A stretch of 64,000 bases of DNA, taken from CAVPDG01 sp963702535. GTDB lineage: Bacteria; Chloroflexota; Anaerolineae; Anaerolineales; UBA4823. Shown here in pieces: positions 38,198 through 47,523 of this stretch; position 1 is the stretch's first letter, and each line of letters begins with the position of its first letter. Under the pieces are notes generated by a model that was not told the DNA's origin, did not search any database, and saw only the letters and a list, made by a program, of their open reading frames with translations. Location of the stretch: contig CAVPDG010000010.1 of NCBI GenBank assembly GCA_963702535.1, forward strand, positions 310,001-374,000. Reading direction: 5' to 3'. A program made the translations under genes and the position numbers.

Positions 38198-39265
38198 TTA
38201 TTTTGCCACATCAATCCACAACGCAATGATCATTTTTCGTTGGCTGCTGTGTGAACCCCCCACATAGTTTATCCAAAATTTCACAAGGAATGTCGATAGC
38301 GTCTTGGTTAAGGGTTTCTCGTAAAAGCCCTTTCTTGCCTTTTTCCGGTTGCAAATCATTTCTGCTTGCCCAACGGCTGCACGAAAATCGTAGATGCCGT
38401 CCTGGACGCCCCAGGCGCTGGAGCAGGCGGGGCAGGTCAGGGCGTCTGGCGCTTCGAGGAGAGGGGCATGCCCGCAGTCCGGGCAGGCGAAGAAGGCGCC
38501 GGAGCGGCGAGGGCTGTCTCCCCGGTCGCCCGGCAGCGGGCGAAGACGCTGGGGGTGAGCTGCCACCAGTCGCCGGTGAGCTGGGCGAGGGAGTCCATGC
38601 CGACGAGCAGCTTGAGCGGGAGGTAGCGCTTGAGGAAGCCGATGCGGTAGTGCGAGACGGTGAGCTGGCGCTCGACGGCAAAGCCGCTCTCCCTCAGCCA
38701 GCGGCGCACGGTTTTGGGGTGGAAGTCGAAGTTGAGGGCGGTGAACTCGACCGGCTCGGGGGTGAAGGGGCTCCAGTCCTGGCGCTTCGTCCAGTAGCGC
38801 AGGATGGCTTTGAGGTTACGCTTGCTGGCGAACTCCAGGATGAAGGTCGCCCCGGGCTGCAGGACGCGGCGCGCCTGCGCCAGGGCACGCGGGGCATCTG
38901 CCATGTGATGGAGGGTGCGGATCATGGTGGCAGCGTCGAACAAGCCGGGGACAAAGGGCAGGCGGTAGGCGTCGGCGGCGACGTAAATGTAGCGCGGGCT
39001 GCTCCCAGGCGCGCCCGGGCTTGCTCGAGCTGGGTGCGGGAGTAGTCGAGCAGGACGATGCGCTCGAAGCCCTGGTAGCGGGGGGTGTTGCGCCCGGCGC
39101 CGGCGCCGATCTCGAGCAGCAGCTTGCCGCCGGGAGGCAGCAGGCGGCGCAGGGCGATGGCTTCCACCTGGTCTTCGTAGCGGCGGTCGCCTTGATCCCA
39201 GAAGGAGGATTGGTAGTCGGAGCCTTCGTAGTCGCAGACGGGGGGGAGGTTGGAGGAGGATTCAC
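38198..39265 (-). CDS. SAM-dependent methyltransferase with C-terminal zinc ribbon, several frameshifts
   Basis: About 350 codons. Early sequence YEGSDYQSSFWDQGDRRYED, then LLPPGGKLLLEIGAGAGRNT (SAM motif I) and FERIVLLDYSRTQLEQARAR (acidic motif II), then, after a shift near 39000, PFVPGLFDAATMIRTLHHM and FILEFASKRNLKAILRYW. A further shift near 38540 leads to CPDCGHAPLLEAPDALTC and PACSSAWGVQDGIYDF, a Trm112-like four-Cys ribbon. The start is taken as GTG at 39265, seven bases after TATAAT (39278-39273), so the mRNA would be leaderless; one more shift near the start is then needed. The last 55 codons are AT-rich and probably not original. Confidence 0.7.
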
Positions 39266-39414
39266 GGGGATTATTATAAGGCTAAGAGCGATTCACCGCA
39301 AAGTCGCAAAGGGCGCGAAGGAAAACAAGGGGGATAAGAGGGTTGAATGGTTACGCCGGATAGGATTGGAAATTAAAATTCACCGCGGAGGCGCAGGAGG
39401 AACAAGAACACAGA

Positions 39415-39441
39415 AACCCGTTTTCTGGGAGAAAACGGGTT
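39415..39441. repeat. REP-like palindrome, possible terminator of ugd
   Basis: AACCCGTTTTC (39415-39425), 5-base loop, GAAAACGGGTT (39431-39441). It lies 23 bases past the UDP-glucose dehydrogenase stop and could end its transcript, although no T-run follows. Its core resembles the two palindromes that flank the REP-associated transposase at 43.4 kb. The flanking 39295-39395 holds CACCGCAAAGTCGCAAAGGG-type dispersed sequence. Confidence 0.55.
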
Positions 39442-39463
39442 CCTGAGGTGAATGGGATGAGAA

Positions 39464-40816
39464 TTAAATGGAGGCTTTGACGAATTCGGAGCGGGGCTCT
39501 TCGACGACTTTGACGCCGTTGTAGCCGCGACCCAAGCCGTGGTAGTGGAAGCCGATGCGCTTCATGACGGCGGGGTCGTAGATGTTGCGCCCGTCGCAGA
39601 TGACCGGCTGGCGCATCAGGTCACGCACACGCTCCAGGTCGAGCTGCTTGAACTCGTTCCACTCGGTGACGACCATGAGGGCGTCGCAGCCATCTGCCAT
39701 GGCGTAGGGGTCGGAGAACATGTGCACTTCGGGCATGAGCGGGGCAGCCACTTCCATCGCTACGGGGTCGTAAGCGCGCACGACGGCGCCGGAGGAGATG
39801 AGCTTCTCGGCGATGGTGACGGCGGGGGCGTCGCGCATGTCGTCGGTGTTGGGCTTGAAGGAGAGACCCAGGATACCGACGGTCTTGCCGCGCAGGTCGC
39901 CAAGCATCTCTGCCAGGCGGTTGACCGCCATGGGGCGGCGGTCGTCGTTGATGTCCATGACGGCGTGCAGGAGCTGCGGGTGGCGCCCCTTCTCCGCCGC
40001 CATGTACGCCAGGGCTTTGACGTCCTTGGGGAAGCAGGAGCCGCCGTAGCCGAGACCGGCGTCCAGGAAAGCCTGCCCGATGCGCTTGTCGTAGCCCATG
40101 CCGGCAGCCACCTCTTTGACGTCGGCGCCGAGCGCCTCGCAAATGTTGGCGATCTCGTTGATGAAGGAGATCTTGGTGGCGAGGAAGGCGTTGGAGGCGT
40201 ACTTGATCATCTCGGCGGTGCGCAGGTCGGTGATGACGATGGGGGCGCGCAGGGAGAGGTGAAGCTGGGCTACCTTTTCGGCGGCGCCGGGGTCGAGCGA
40301 GCCGAGCACGGTGCGGTGCGGCTGCATGAAATCGCTGATGGCGGAGCCTTCGCGCAGGAACTCGGGGCAGGAGACCACCCAGAAGGGCAACGGCTGCTTC
40401 TGGTGGGAGCGGATGATATCCGCCACCCAGTCGCCGGTGCCGACGGGGACGGTGGACTTGTTGACCACCACGAGGGGGGCGGTCATGTACTCGGCGATGG
40501 AGCGGGCGGCGGCGGCGACATAGCGCAGGTCGGCTTCGCCATCCACGCCGGAGGGCGTGCCCACGGCGATGAAGACGAACTCGCTGCCATCCAAGCCTTC
40601 GGTGTAGGAGGTGGTAAAGGAAAGGCGACCGGAGCGCACGTTGCGCTGCACCAGCTCATGGAGACCCGGCTCGTAGATGGGCATCTCGCCGCGCTTCAAG
40701 CCTTCGATCTTTTCTTCGTTGATATCCAGGGCGATGACGCGGTTGCCCAGATCGGAGAAGCAGGCGGCAGTAACAATGCCGACATAACCGACGCCGATCA
40801 CACAGATTTGTTTCAT
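39464..40816 (-). CDS. ugd: UDP-glucose 6-dehydrogenase
   Basis: 450 residues, intact. Oxidises UDP-glucose to UDP-glucuronate with two NAD+, for polysaccharide or cell-surface glycan synthesis. NAD-binding start ICVIGVGYVGIVTAACFSDL, VNKSTVPVGTG, CPEFLREGSAI, the central helix AEMIKYASNAFLATKISF, the catalytic Cys in YGGSCFPKD, and the C-terminal UDP-binding part GLSFKPNTDDMRDAP. All the expected catalytic residues are present. Some UDP-N-acetylmannosamine dehydrogenases are related, but length and GGSCFPKD spacing favour UDP-glucose. The ATG follows GAGGACG. Confidence 0.93.
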   Translation of the reverse strand: MKQICVIGVGYVGIVTAACFSDLGNRVIALDINEEKIEGLKRGEMPIYEPGLHELVQRNVRSGRLSFTTSYTEGLDGSEFVFIAVGTPSGVDGEADLRYVAAAARSIAEYMTAPLVVVNKSTVPVGTGDWVADIIRSHQKQPLPFWVVSCPEFLREGSAISDFMQPHRTVLGSLDPGAAEKVAQLHLSLRAPIVITDLRTAEMIKYASNAFLATKISFINEIANICEALGADVKEVAAGMGYDKRIGQAFLDAGLGYGGSCFPKDVKALAYMAAEKGRHPQLLHAVMDINDDRRPMAVNRLAEMLGDLRGKTVGILGLSFKPNTDDMRDAPAVTIAEKLISSGAVVRAYDPVAMEVAAPLMPEVHMFSDPYAMADGCDALMVVTEWNEFKQLDLERVRDLMRQPVICDGRNIYDPAVMKRIGFHYHGLGRGYNGVKVVEEPRSEFVKASI

Positions 40817-41087
40817 TTTAGTCGTCCTCCACTCAAGTTCGGGTATTCGGGCGGGCGGAACAAGCCAAAATACCCCCTTATGCCTGTTTGAAAACCAGCC
40901 ACTATTTTACCAGGAATGCGGATAATTATCGACATATTCAGTCGTATTTATGGCAATTTTATTGTAAAATACCAGCAACTGCCCCGACGGCAAATGTTAC
41001 CATAAATACAGGCGGGCACAACTTGCAGAGCGGTAACTTGACACTTTTATCAGATAACCGTCATACGTTCCCTGTGATTTCTGTCAC

Positions 41088-41135
41088 TTGTAAATTGGCT
41101 AATATCTGTCTAAAATATCATTGATAATTCTTATC
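41088..41135 (+). promoter_or_regulatory. Promoter and palindromic operator of the Rrf2-family gene
   Basis: TTGTAA (41088-41093), 17 bases, TAAAAT (41111-41116); then GATAA-TTC-TTATC at 41123-41135 over the expected start of transcription, suited to autorepression. A second palindrome GATAATTATC (40921-40930) lies near the leftward ugd promoter (TAAAAT at 40909-40904). The 345-base gap 40817-41161 also has TTGACA-17-TCATAC at 41038-41066 but no gene. Confidence 0.5.
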
Positions 41136-41161
41136 CATAAGACCGGAAAGGGAGCATTACT

Positions 41162-41566
41162 ATGCAGATCACTCGACAAGCCGACTACGCCGTACGCGCC
41201 GTGCACTACCTGGCACAACTGGAACCGGAGCAGCGGGCGGCAACCAGCCAGATCGCCCAGGAGCAGCGCATCCCGCCCTCCTTCCTGGCTAAGATCGTTT
41301 CGCAACTCTCGGTAGCCGGCTTACTGCAGACCAGCCGCGGGGCACGCGGCGGCGTCTCGCTGGCGCGTTCGCCCGAAGAAATCTCTCTGCTCGATGTCGT
41401 AGAGGCTATTGACGGACCCATTTTGTTGAACGAATGCGTGGGCGACAACGGCAGCAGCTGCGTCTTCGGCAACGATTGCCCGATGCGCCCGGTGTGGTGC
41501 GAAGCGCAGGCAGAGCTGGTAGACCGCCTGAAGAGCACCAGCTTCGCCCATCCTTCCCGGTCATAA
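41162..41566 (+). CDS. Rrf2-family iron-sulfur transcriptional regulator
   Basis: 134 residues, intact. Winged HTH at the N terminus (MQITRQADYAVRAVHYLAQ, IAQEQRIPPSFLAKIVSQL, GLLQTSRGARGGVSLAR), then a helix and the cysteine cluster C92-x7-C100-x5-C106 typical of Rrf2 proteins that hold a 2Fe-2S or 4Fe-4S cluster. C113 is an additional cysteine. Relatives include IscR, NsrR and CymR, which sense Fe-S supply, nitric oxide or cysteine; I cannot choose among them. AAGGGAG precedes the ATG. The next gene is urocanate hydratase, not isc/suf genes. Confidence 0.88.
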   Translation: MQITRQADYAVRAVHYLAQLEPEQRAATSQIAQEQRIPPSFLAKIVSQLSVAGLLQTSRGARGGVSLARSPEEISLLDVVEAIDGPILLNECVGDNGSSCVFGNDCPMRPVWCEAQAELVDRLKSTSFAHPSRS

Positions 41567-41648
41567 GTGGTTTTTTCATTTGCGACGACCTGCCCTTCCA
41601 GCTATAATTTGGCTGGAAGGGATTTTTGATTCCGGATGGAGGTGCGGC

Positions 41649-43346
41649 ATGACGGGTCCAAGAAGGTGCGCGCTCCACGCGGCACACAACTGACCTGCAA
41701 ATCCTGGCTGAGCGAGGCGGCTTACCGCATGATCCAGAACAACCTGGACCCGGAGGTGGCGGAGCGCCCGCAAGACCTGGTGGTTTACGGCGGGCGCGGG
41801 CAGGCCGCGCGCAACTGGGAAGCCTTCGACGCCATCCTGGAGTGCCTGCGCGTGCTGGAGGATGACGAGACGCTGCTGGTGCAATCGGGCAAGCCGGTGG
41901 CGGTATTCAAGAGCCACAGCGACGCGCCGCGCGTGCTGATCGCCAACTCGAACCTGGTGCCGCACTGGGCAACCCAGGAGCACTTCGACGAGCTGGCGCG
42001 CAAGGGGCTGATGATGTACGGGCAGATGACGGCCGGCTCGTGGATCTACATCGGCACGCAAGGCATCCTGCAGGGCACCTACGAGACGCTGGGCTCGCTG
42101 GCGCGGCTGCGCGGCTGGTCCTCGCTGAGGGGCAAGTTCGTGCTGACCGCCGGGCTGGGCGGGATGGGCGGGGCGCAGCCCCTGGCGATCACGATGAACG
42201 AGGGGGTGGGGCTGATCGTGGAGGTGGACCCGCAGCGCGCCCAGCGCCGCCTGGAGATCGGCTACGTGGACGTGGTGGTGGACACGCTGGAAGAGGCGAT
42301 GACGCTGGTGGAGGAAGCCTGCGAGAACGAGACGCCCCGCTCGATCGGGCTGATCGGCAACGCGGCGGAGATCTACCCGGAGCTGGCGCTGCGCGGCGTG
42401 ACGCCGGACGTGGTGACCGACCAGACGCCGGCGCACGAGGTGCTGATGTACGTGCCGGCCGGGGTCGAGCGCGAGGGAAGCGGAGAGCCTGCGACGGAGC
42501 GACCCGCAGGAATACAGGCGGCGGGCGATGCAGTCGATGCGGCGGCACGTGGAAGCCATGCTGGCGTTCAAGCGCGGCGGGGCGGAGGTGTTCGATTACG
42601 GCAACAACCTGCGCCAGCGGGCGTACGACGAGGGCTTGCAGGAGGCCTTCGAGTTCCCGGGCTTTGTGCCGGCCTACATCCGCCCGCTGTTCTGCGAGGG
42701 CAAGGGACCGTTCCGCTGGGTGGCGCTCTCCGGCGACCCGCAGGACATCTACACCACCGACGAGGCGCTGATGGAGCTCTTCCCGGAGAACGAGCACCTG
42801 CAGCGCTGGCTGAGGCTGGCGCGCGAGAAGGTGCCCTTCCAGGGGCTGCCGGCGCGCATCTGCTGGCTGGGCTACGGCGAGCGGGCGGCTGCGGGGCAAT
42901 TGTTCAACAACCTGGTGGCGGAGGGGGCGGTGAAGGCGCCGATCGTGATCGGGCGCGACCACCTGGACGCCGGCTCGGTGGCGTCGCCCAACCGCGAGAC
43001 GGAGAGCATGCTGGACGGGACGGATGCGGTGAGCGACTGGGCGATCCTGAACGCACTGATCAACGCCGTGGGCGGGGCGACGTGGGTGTCTTTCCACCAC
43101 GGGGGCGGGGTGGGCATCGGCTACAGCCAGCACGCCGGGCAGGTGATCGTGGCGGACGGGACGCCGGAGGCGGCGAAGCGCCTGGAGCGGGTGCTGACCA
43201 GCGATCCGGGGATGGGGATCGTGCGGCACGCCGACGCCGGCTATGAGATTGCAATCGAGGCGGCAAAGAGGCATGGAATAAATATGCCCATGCTGAGATC
43301 GATGATCTACCAGATCCCCGATTTCTTAGAGAAATCGGGGTCTTAG
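41649..43346 (+). CDS. hutU: Urocanate hydratase, two frameshifts
   Basis: About 565 residues. Adds water to urocanate in histidine breakdown, using NAD+ as an electrophile. Clear landmarks: VRAPRGTQLTCKSWLSEAA, YGGRGQAARNWEAFDAI, LTAGLGGMGGAQPLA (NAD-binding), FPGFVPAYIRPLFCEGKGPF, and DHLDAGSVASPNRETESM with VSFHHGGGVGIGYSQHAGQV. The start ATG at 41649 has GGAGGTG at ideal spacing, but a shift within the first six codons is needed to reach KKVRAPRGT; the alternative ATG at 41636 is in frame without an ideal site. A second shift lies near 42470. The final residues QIPDFLEKSGS are coded by a palindrome, so the original C terminus has been replaced. No hutH or hutI nearby. Confidence 0.9.
43316..43340. 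repeat. REP-like palindrome at the end of hutU
   Basis: CCCCGATTTCT-TAG-AGAAATCGGGG, an 11-bp perfect stem with a 3-base loop, lying in the last codons of hutU and 31 bases before the transposase gene. Confidence 0.8.
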
Positions 43347-43370
43347 CAGGCTACCGGCGAGGTTGATCCG

Positions 43371-43943
43371 ATGCCATATCGAAAGACCACTCTGCAGGCT
43401 GGTGAATACTATCACCTCTATAATCGCGGTAATAACCGCCAACCCATCTTCTATGAACAAGATAACTACTTTTTCTTCCTTCAAAGGTTAAAGGAACATA
43501 CCAAGAGGCTGAATGTGGTCGTTATTGCATATTGCTTGATGCCGACCCATTTCCATCTGCTGATCTGCCCGAGCCTTGACAATCTATCTGAAATGATGCG
43601 ATCATTGTCAATATCCTATTCGAAAGCCATGAACAAGCGATACAACCGGGTAGGTACACTGTTCCAGGGACAATTCAAGGCAGTACATATCTATCGCGAT
43701 GAATATCTCTTACACTTATCTCGGTATATCCACTTGAACCCGGTAAAGGCTGGCTTGGTAAAACTGCCTGAAGACTGGCAATACTCCAGCTATTTGGAAT
43801 TTATCGGAAAGCGGCAAGGATCATTGCCCAAGCCAGACATCATTTTGCGACAATTTTTATCCTTGGATGAATATCGAGCATTCGTTGATTCCGGGATTAA
43901 TTTGGAAGATAAAACGATCGACCATTTAGTGCTTGAAAATTGA
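43371..43943 (+). CDS. REP-associated tyrosine transposase (RAYT, IS200-like Y1 family)
   Basis: 190 residues, intact. Start LQAGEYYHLYNRGNNRQPIF, then the HUH metal site H60-F-H62 in CLMPTHFHLLICP, then SYSKAMNKRYNRVGTLFQGQ and LHLSRYIHLNPVKAGLV, all classic for TnpA-REP proteins. These single-stranded-DNA endonucleases cut near hairpins and are thought to spread REP palindromes. Here it is flanked on both sides by near-identical palindromes and has clearly lower GC than hutU and ettA, suggesting recent arrival. Confidence 0.92.
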   Translation: MPYRKTTLQAGEYYHLYNRGNNRQPIFYEQDNYFFFLQRLKEHTKRLNVVVIAYCLMPTHFHLLICPSLDNLSEMMRSLSISYSKAMNKRYNRVGTLFQGQFKAVHIYRDEYLLHLSRYIHLNPVKAGLVKLPEDWQYSSYLEFIGKRQGSLPKPDIILRQFLSLDEYRAFVDSGINLEDKTIDHLVLEN

Positions 43944-43960
43944 CGCCCATACCTATTCCA

Positions 43961-43991
43961 GATCCCCGATTTCTCGAAGAAAACGGGGATC
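43961..43991. repeat. REP-like palindrome after the transposase gene
   Basis: GATCCCCGATTTCT-CGA-AGAAAACGGGGATC, 14-bp arms with one mismatch. The same core as 43316-43340, positioned 17 bases after the transposase stop. Confidence 0.8.
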
Positions 43992-44018
43992 TATGTGACG
44001 ACGGGAGACTACTTATCT

Positions 44019-45698
44019 ATGAATGAACAAGTAATCTTTTCCATGGTGCGCGTGGGGCGCATGTACCCCCCCAACAAGCAGGTGCTGCGGGATATCTCGC
44101 TGGGCTTTTATTATGGGGCAAAGATCGGCGTGCTGGGGCTGAACGGCTCGGGCAAGAGCACACTGCTGCGCATCATGGCGGGGGTGGATACGGAATACAG
44201 CGGCGAGGTCTCGCTCTCCAAGGGCTACTCCGTGGGCATGCTGGAGCAGGAGCCGCAGCTCGAGGCGAACAAGACGGTCAAGCAGGTGATCGAGGAGGCG
44301 GTGCAGCCGATCCTGGACCTGCTGGCAGAGTACGAGCGGATCAACGAGCAGTTCGCCGAGCCGGAGGCAGATTTCGAGGCGTTGATCGAGAAGCAGTCAC
44401 GCCTGCAGGAGAAGCTGGACAAAGTGGACGCCTGGAACCTGGACAGCCGGTTGGAGATGGCGATGGAGGCGCTGCGCTGCCCGCCGGGCGAGACGCCGGT
44501 GGCGGTGATCTCGGGCGGGGAGCGGCGCCGGGTGGCGCTGACGCGCCTGCTGCTCACCGAGCCGGACATCCTGCTGCTGGACGAGCCGACGAACCACCTG
44601 GACGCCGAGTCGGTGGCGTGGCTGGAGCGCCATTTGCAGCAGTACAAGGGCACGGTGATCGCCGTGACGCACGACCGCTACTTCCTGGACAACGTGGCGG
44701 GCTGGATCCTGGAGCTGGACCGCGGCTTCGGCATCCCGTGGAAGGGCAACTACTCCTCCTGGCTGGAGCAGAAGAAAGACCGCCTGTCGCAAAGAGGAAA
44801 AAACGGAGAGCAAGCGCCAGCAGACGCTGCGAACGCGAGCTGGAGTGGATCCACATGTCGCCCAGGGCGCGGCAATCCAAAGGCAAGGCGCGCGTGACGG
44901 CTTACGAGCGCCTGCTGAGCCAGGAGTACGAGCAGCGCCGCGAGCAGCTGGAGATCTACATCCCGCCGGGACCCAGGCTGGGGGATATCGTCATCCAGCT
45001 CGAGAAGGTGTCTAAAGCCTACGGCGAGCGCCTGCTGATCGACGACCTGAGCGCCAGCATCCCGCCGGGGAGCATCGTGGGCGTGATCGGACCGAACGGG
45101 GCGGGCAAGACGACGCTGCTGCGCATGATCACCGGGCAGGAGAAGCCGGACGGCGGAAAGATCACGGTAGGCGAGACGGTGGAGCTGGCTTATGTCGACC
45201 AGTCACGCGATACGCTGGACGGGGAAAAGAGCGTGTGGGAGGAGATCTCCGGCGGGGAGGAGACGCTGATCCTGGGCGAGCGGCGCAGCAACTCCCGCGC
45301 CTACGTCTCCAGCTTCAACTTCCTGGGCTCGGACCAGCAGAAGAAGGTGAAGGCGCTATCGGGCGGGGAGCGCAACCGGGTGCACCTGGCGAAGATGCTG
45401 ACGCACAGCGCCAACGTGCTGCTGCTGGACGAGCCGACCAACGACCTGGACGTGAACACGCTGCGGGCGCTGGAAGAGGCGATCGAGGACTTCGCCGGCT
45501 GCGCGGTGATCGTCTCAGCACGACCGCTGGTTTCTGGACCGGGTGGCGACGCACATCCTGGCGTTCGAGGGCGAGAGCCAGGCGCGCTGGTTCGAGGGCA
45601 ACTGGTCGGATTACGAGGCGGAGCGGCGCAGGCGGCTGGGGATCGAGGCGGAGACGCCGCGGCGGATCAGGTATCGCGGCCTGAAGCGACCTGCGTAG
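44019..45698 (+). CDS. ettA: Energy-dependent translational throttle protein EttA (ABC-F), two frameshifts
   Basis: About 560 residues. Two ATP-binding cassettes on one chain without membrane parts: GLNGSGKST with SGGERRRVAL and LLLDEPTNHLD first, GPNGAGKTT with SGGERNRVHL and LLLDEPTNDLD second. ABC-F proteins bind the ribosomal E site. The start VGRMYPPNKQVLRDIS and the arm and linker HMSPRARQSKGKARVTAYE are the EttA hallmarks. Shifts near 44800 (in the linker, KKDRL to KRQQTLR) and 45520 (VIVSHDRWFLDRVATHIL restored). The ATG at 44019 has GGGAG 11 bases away; an in-frame GTG at 43995 lies next to the palindrome and is less likely. Confidence 0.9.
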
Positions 45699-45713
45699 CC
45701 ATCTGATTCAGGG

Positions 45714-45802
45714 ACACGGATGTAACGGATACACACGGATCATCCTCTAATCAGCATGGGTTATCGAGATTTTATCCGTGTCATCCGTGTTTATTCGCGT
45801 CC
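45714..45802. repeat. Imperfect inverted repeat of CACGGAT/ATCCGTG units
   Basis: ACACGGATGTAACGGATACA and CACACGGATCAT on the left face ATCCGTGTCATCCGTGTTTA on the right. This is the dispersed ATCCGTGT type seen in intergenic regions of many bacteria. It lies between the convergent ettA and EamA genes and may act as a transcription end. Confidence 0.5.
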
Positions 45803-46718
45803 TATCGGAAAGCTGCAGCCTCTTTGTAGCGAGAGCAATTGCGGGACCTGCGCCAGGAGCATGCCGCCGAGCATGAGGGCGCAGCCTAACAACTGCACGG
45901 CGCCCAGGCGCTCATCCAGGAAGAGCCAGCCGGCGATGGCGGCGAAGACCGCCTCCAGGCTGAGCAGGATGGCGGCGTCGGCAGGGGGCGCCACTTTCTG
46001 ACCGACGCCTTGCAGGGTGTAGGCGAGACCGATGGAGAAGAGACCGGTGTAGAGCACCGTCCACCAGGCGCCGGAGACCTGGGCAAGCGAGGGGGATTCG
46101 AACGCCAGCGCCATGCCCAGGCTGAGCAAGCCACACAGCGCACACTGCACCACCGAAATGTGAATCACCTCGGCGCGCTGCACCAGCCAGCCGATGCAAA
46201 GCACGTGGAAAGCCCATAAGAAGGCGCCTGCCAGCTCGAGTGCATCGCCGATCTTCGAGCGAAAAGCTGCCGCCGGTGCTGAGCAGGAACAACCCGACAG
46301 CCGAGAGGATGGCAGCCAGCCACACCGCCTGGCGGGGAGGCTGCCGCCAGATGAGCGCCAGGAGCAGGGGCACCAGGACGACGTAGAGACCGGTGATGAA
46401 GCCGGCGTTGGCGGCGGTGGTGTAGCGCAAGCCGAGCTGCTGCAGGGAGGTGCCGCCGAAGAGCAGCAGCCCCGCCAGGAGCATACCCGGCAGCGAGGCG
46501 CGGAAGCCGGCTGCATCCCGGCGCGAGCGCAGGGCAAGCGGCAGGAGCACCAGGACGCCGAGCAAGAAGCGCAGCCCGTTGAACAGGTAGACGCCCATGC
46601 TCAGGGCGGCGACGCGCTGGGCGACGAAGGCGCTGCCCCAGACCAGGGCGACGAGCAGCAAGGTGAGGTCCGCTTTGAGGCGCAGGCGTTCGGGAGCCGG
46701 CGGGGAGGTGGGGGGCAC
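45791..46718 (-). CDS. EamA/DMT-family transporter, one frameshift
   Basis: About 309 residues with ten hydrophobic segments in two EamA halves: LTLLLVALVWGSAFVAQRVA opens the first, and GAFLWAFHVLCIGWLVQRA with FAAIAGWLFLDERLGAVQLL closes the second. The WGSAF and LDERL patterns are typical of drug/metabolite exporters. The frame shifts near 46260 (GSFSLEDRRC to SKIGDALELAGAF). The start is taken as GTG at 46718, seven bases after a TATAAT (46730-46725), so the mRNA would be leaderless. The cargo is unknown. Confidence 0.8.
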
Positions 46719-46735
46719 GCCCCCATTATAGCCGT

Positions 46736-46764
46736 TTGACGCCAATCCCAAGGTGTTGTAAACT
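46736..46764 (+). promoter_or_regulatory. Promoter of the SGNH lipoprotein gene
   Basis: TTGACG (46736-46741), a 17-base spacer and TAAACT (46759-46764). Transcription would start at about 46771, after the first ATG (46765) and three bases before the second (46774). The second ATG must therefore be the start, on a leaderless mRNA. Confidence 0.6.
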
Positions 46765-46773
46765 ATGCGGGTT

Positions 46774-47500
46774 ATGCGACCCGGTAACCGCCTCCTGCGC
46801 CTGCTCTGCTTGCTCTGCCTGGGGGCGACCAGCGCCTGCAGTCCCAAGCCCGATCCAGGATACCCAACCGTGACCGCCACGCCGCACACCTACAGCTACC
46901 TCGCCCTGGGCAATTCGTACACCATCGGCGAGGGGGTTGCCCGCCGAGCAGCGCTGGCCCGTGCAGCTGGCTGAGCTGTTGGGCGAGCAAGGCTACAACG
47001 TGGGCGAGCCGCGCATCGTGGCGCGCAGCGGGCTGGACGACCGGCGAGCTGCGGGCAGCGATCGAGAAAGAGGACCTGCCGCAGACGTATGACCTGGTCT
47101 CGCTGCTGATCGGGGTGAACAACCAGTACCGGGGCTACAGCCTGGAGAGCTACCGCCAGGAATTTGCCGGGCTGCTGGAGCAAGCCATAACGTTTGCAGG
47201 GGGCGACCCCCGGCGGGTGCTGGTGCTCTCGATACCGGACTGGAGCGTCACGCCATACGCGGAGGGACGCGACCGGGAAGCCATCGCAGCCGGCCATCGA
47301 CGCCTTCAACCGCGCCAACCGGGAGGAGACGGAGAAGCAGGGCGCCAGCTACATCGACGTGACGCCCACCAGCCGGCAGGCAGCGCAGGACCTCTCGCTG
47401 ATCGCGCCGGACGGGCTGCACCCTTCGGGGAAGATGTACGCCGAGTGGGTGAGACTGGCAGCTGCCGGCTGCCCTGCTGGCGCTCAAAGCCAGTGAGTAG
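46774..47500 (+). CDS. SGNH/GDSL-type hydrolase lipoprotein, at least four frameshifts
   Basis: About 240 residues. MRPGNRLLRLLCLLCLGATS followed by Cys is a lipoprotein signal. SGNH blocks: YLALGNSYTIGEGV (block I with the nucleophile Ser in GNS instead of GDS), LIGVNNQYRG (block III with the Asn) and APDGLHPSGKMY (block V Asp and His). Between them the frame shifts near 46945, 47040, 47290 and 47470, each a single base. It probably hydrolyses esters of lipids or glycans on the outer face of the membrane. Start choice rests on promoter position. Confidence 0.75.
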
Positions 47501-47523
47501 CTGATCATCAATCAGGAGCATGT

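Larger units (their letters stand above)
35652..38390. other. AT-rich island with two damaged lipoprotein genes
   Basis: Base composition drops sharply from the GC-rich cydDC start (about 35650) and rises again inside the methyltransferase's zinc-ribbon coding region (about 38390). Codon use in between is AT-rich, and coding is visible only in broken frames. No transposase, terminal repeats or attachment site was seen. About 35652-35916 and 37288-37397 show no gene. Confidence 0.55.
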
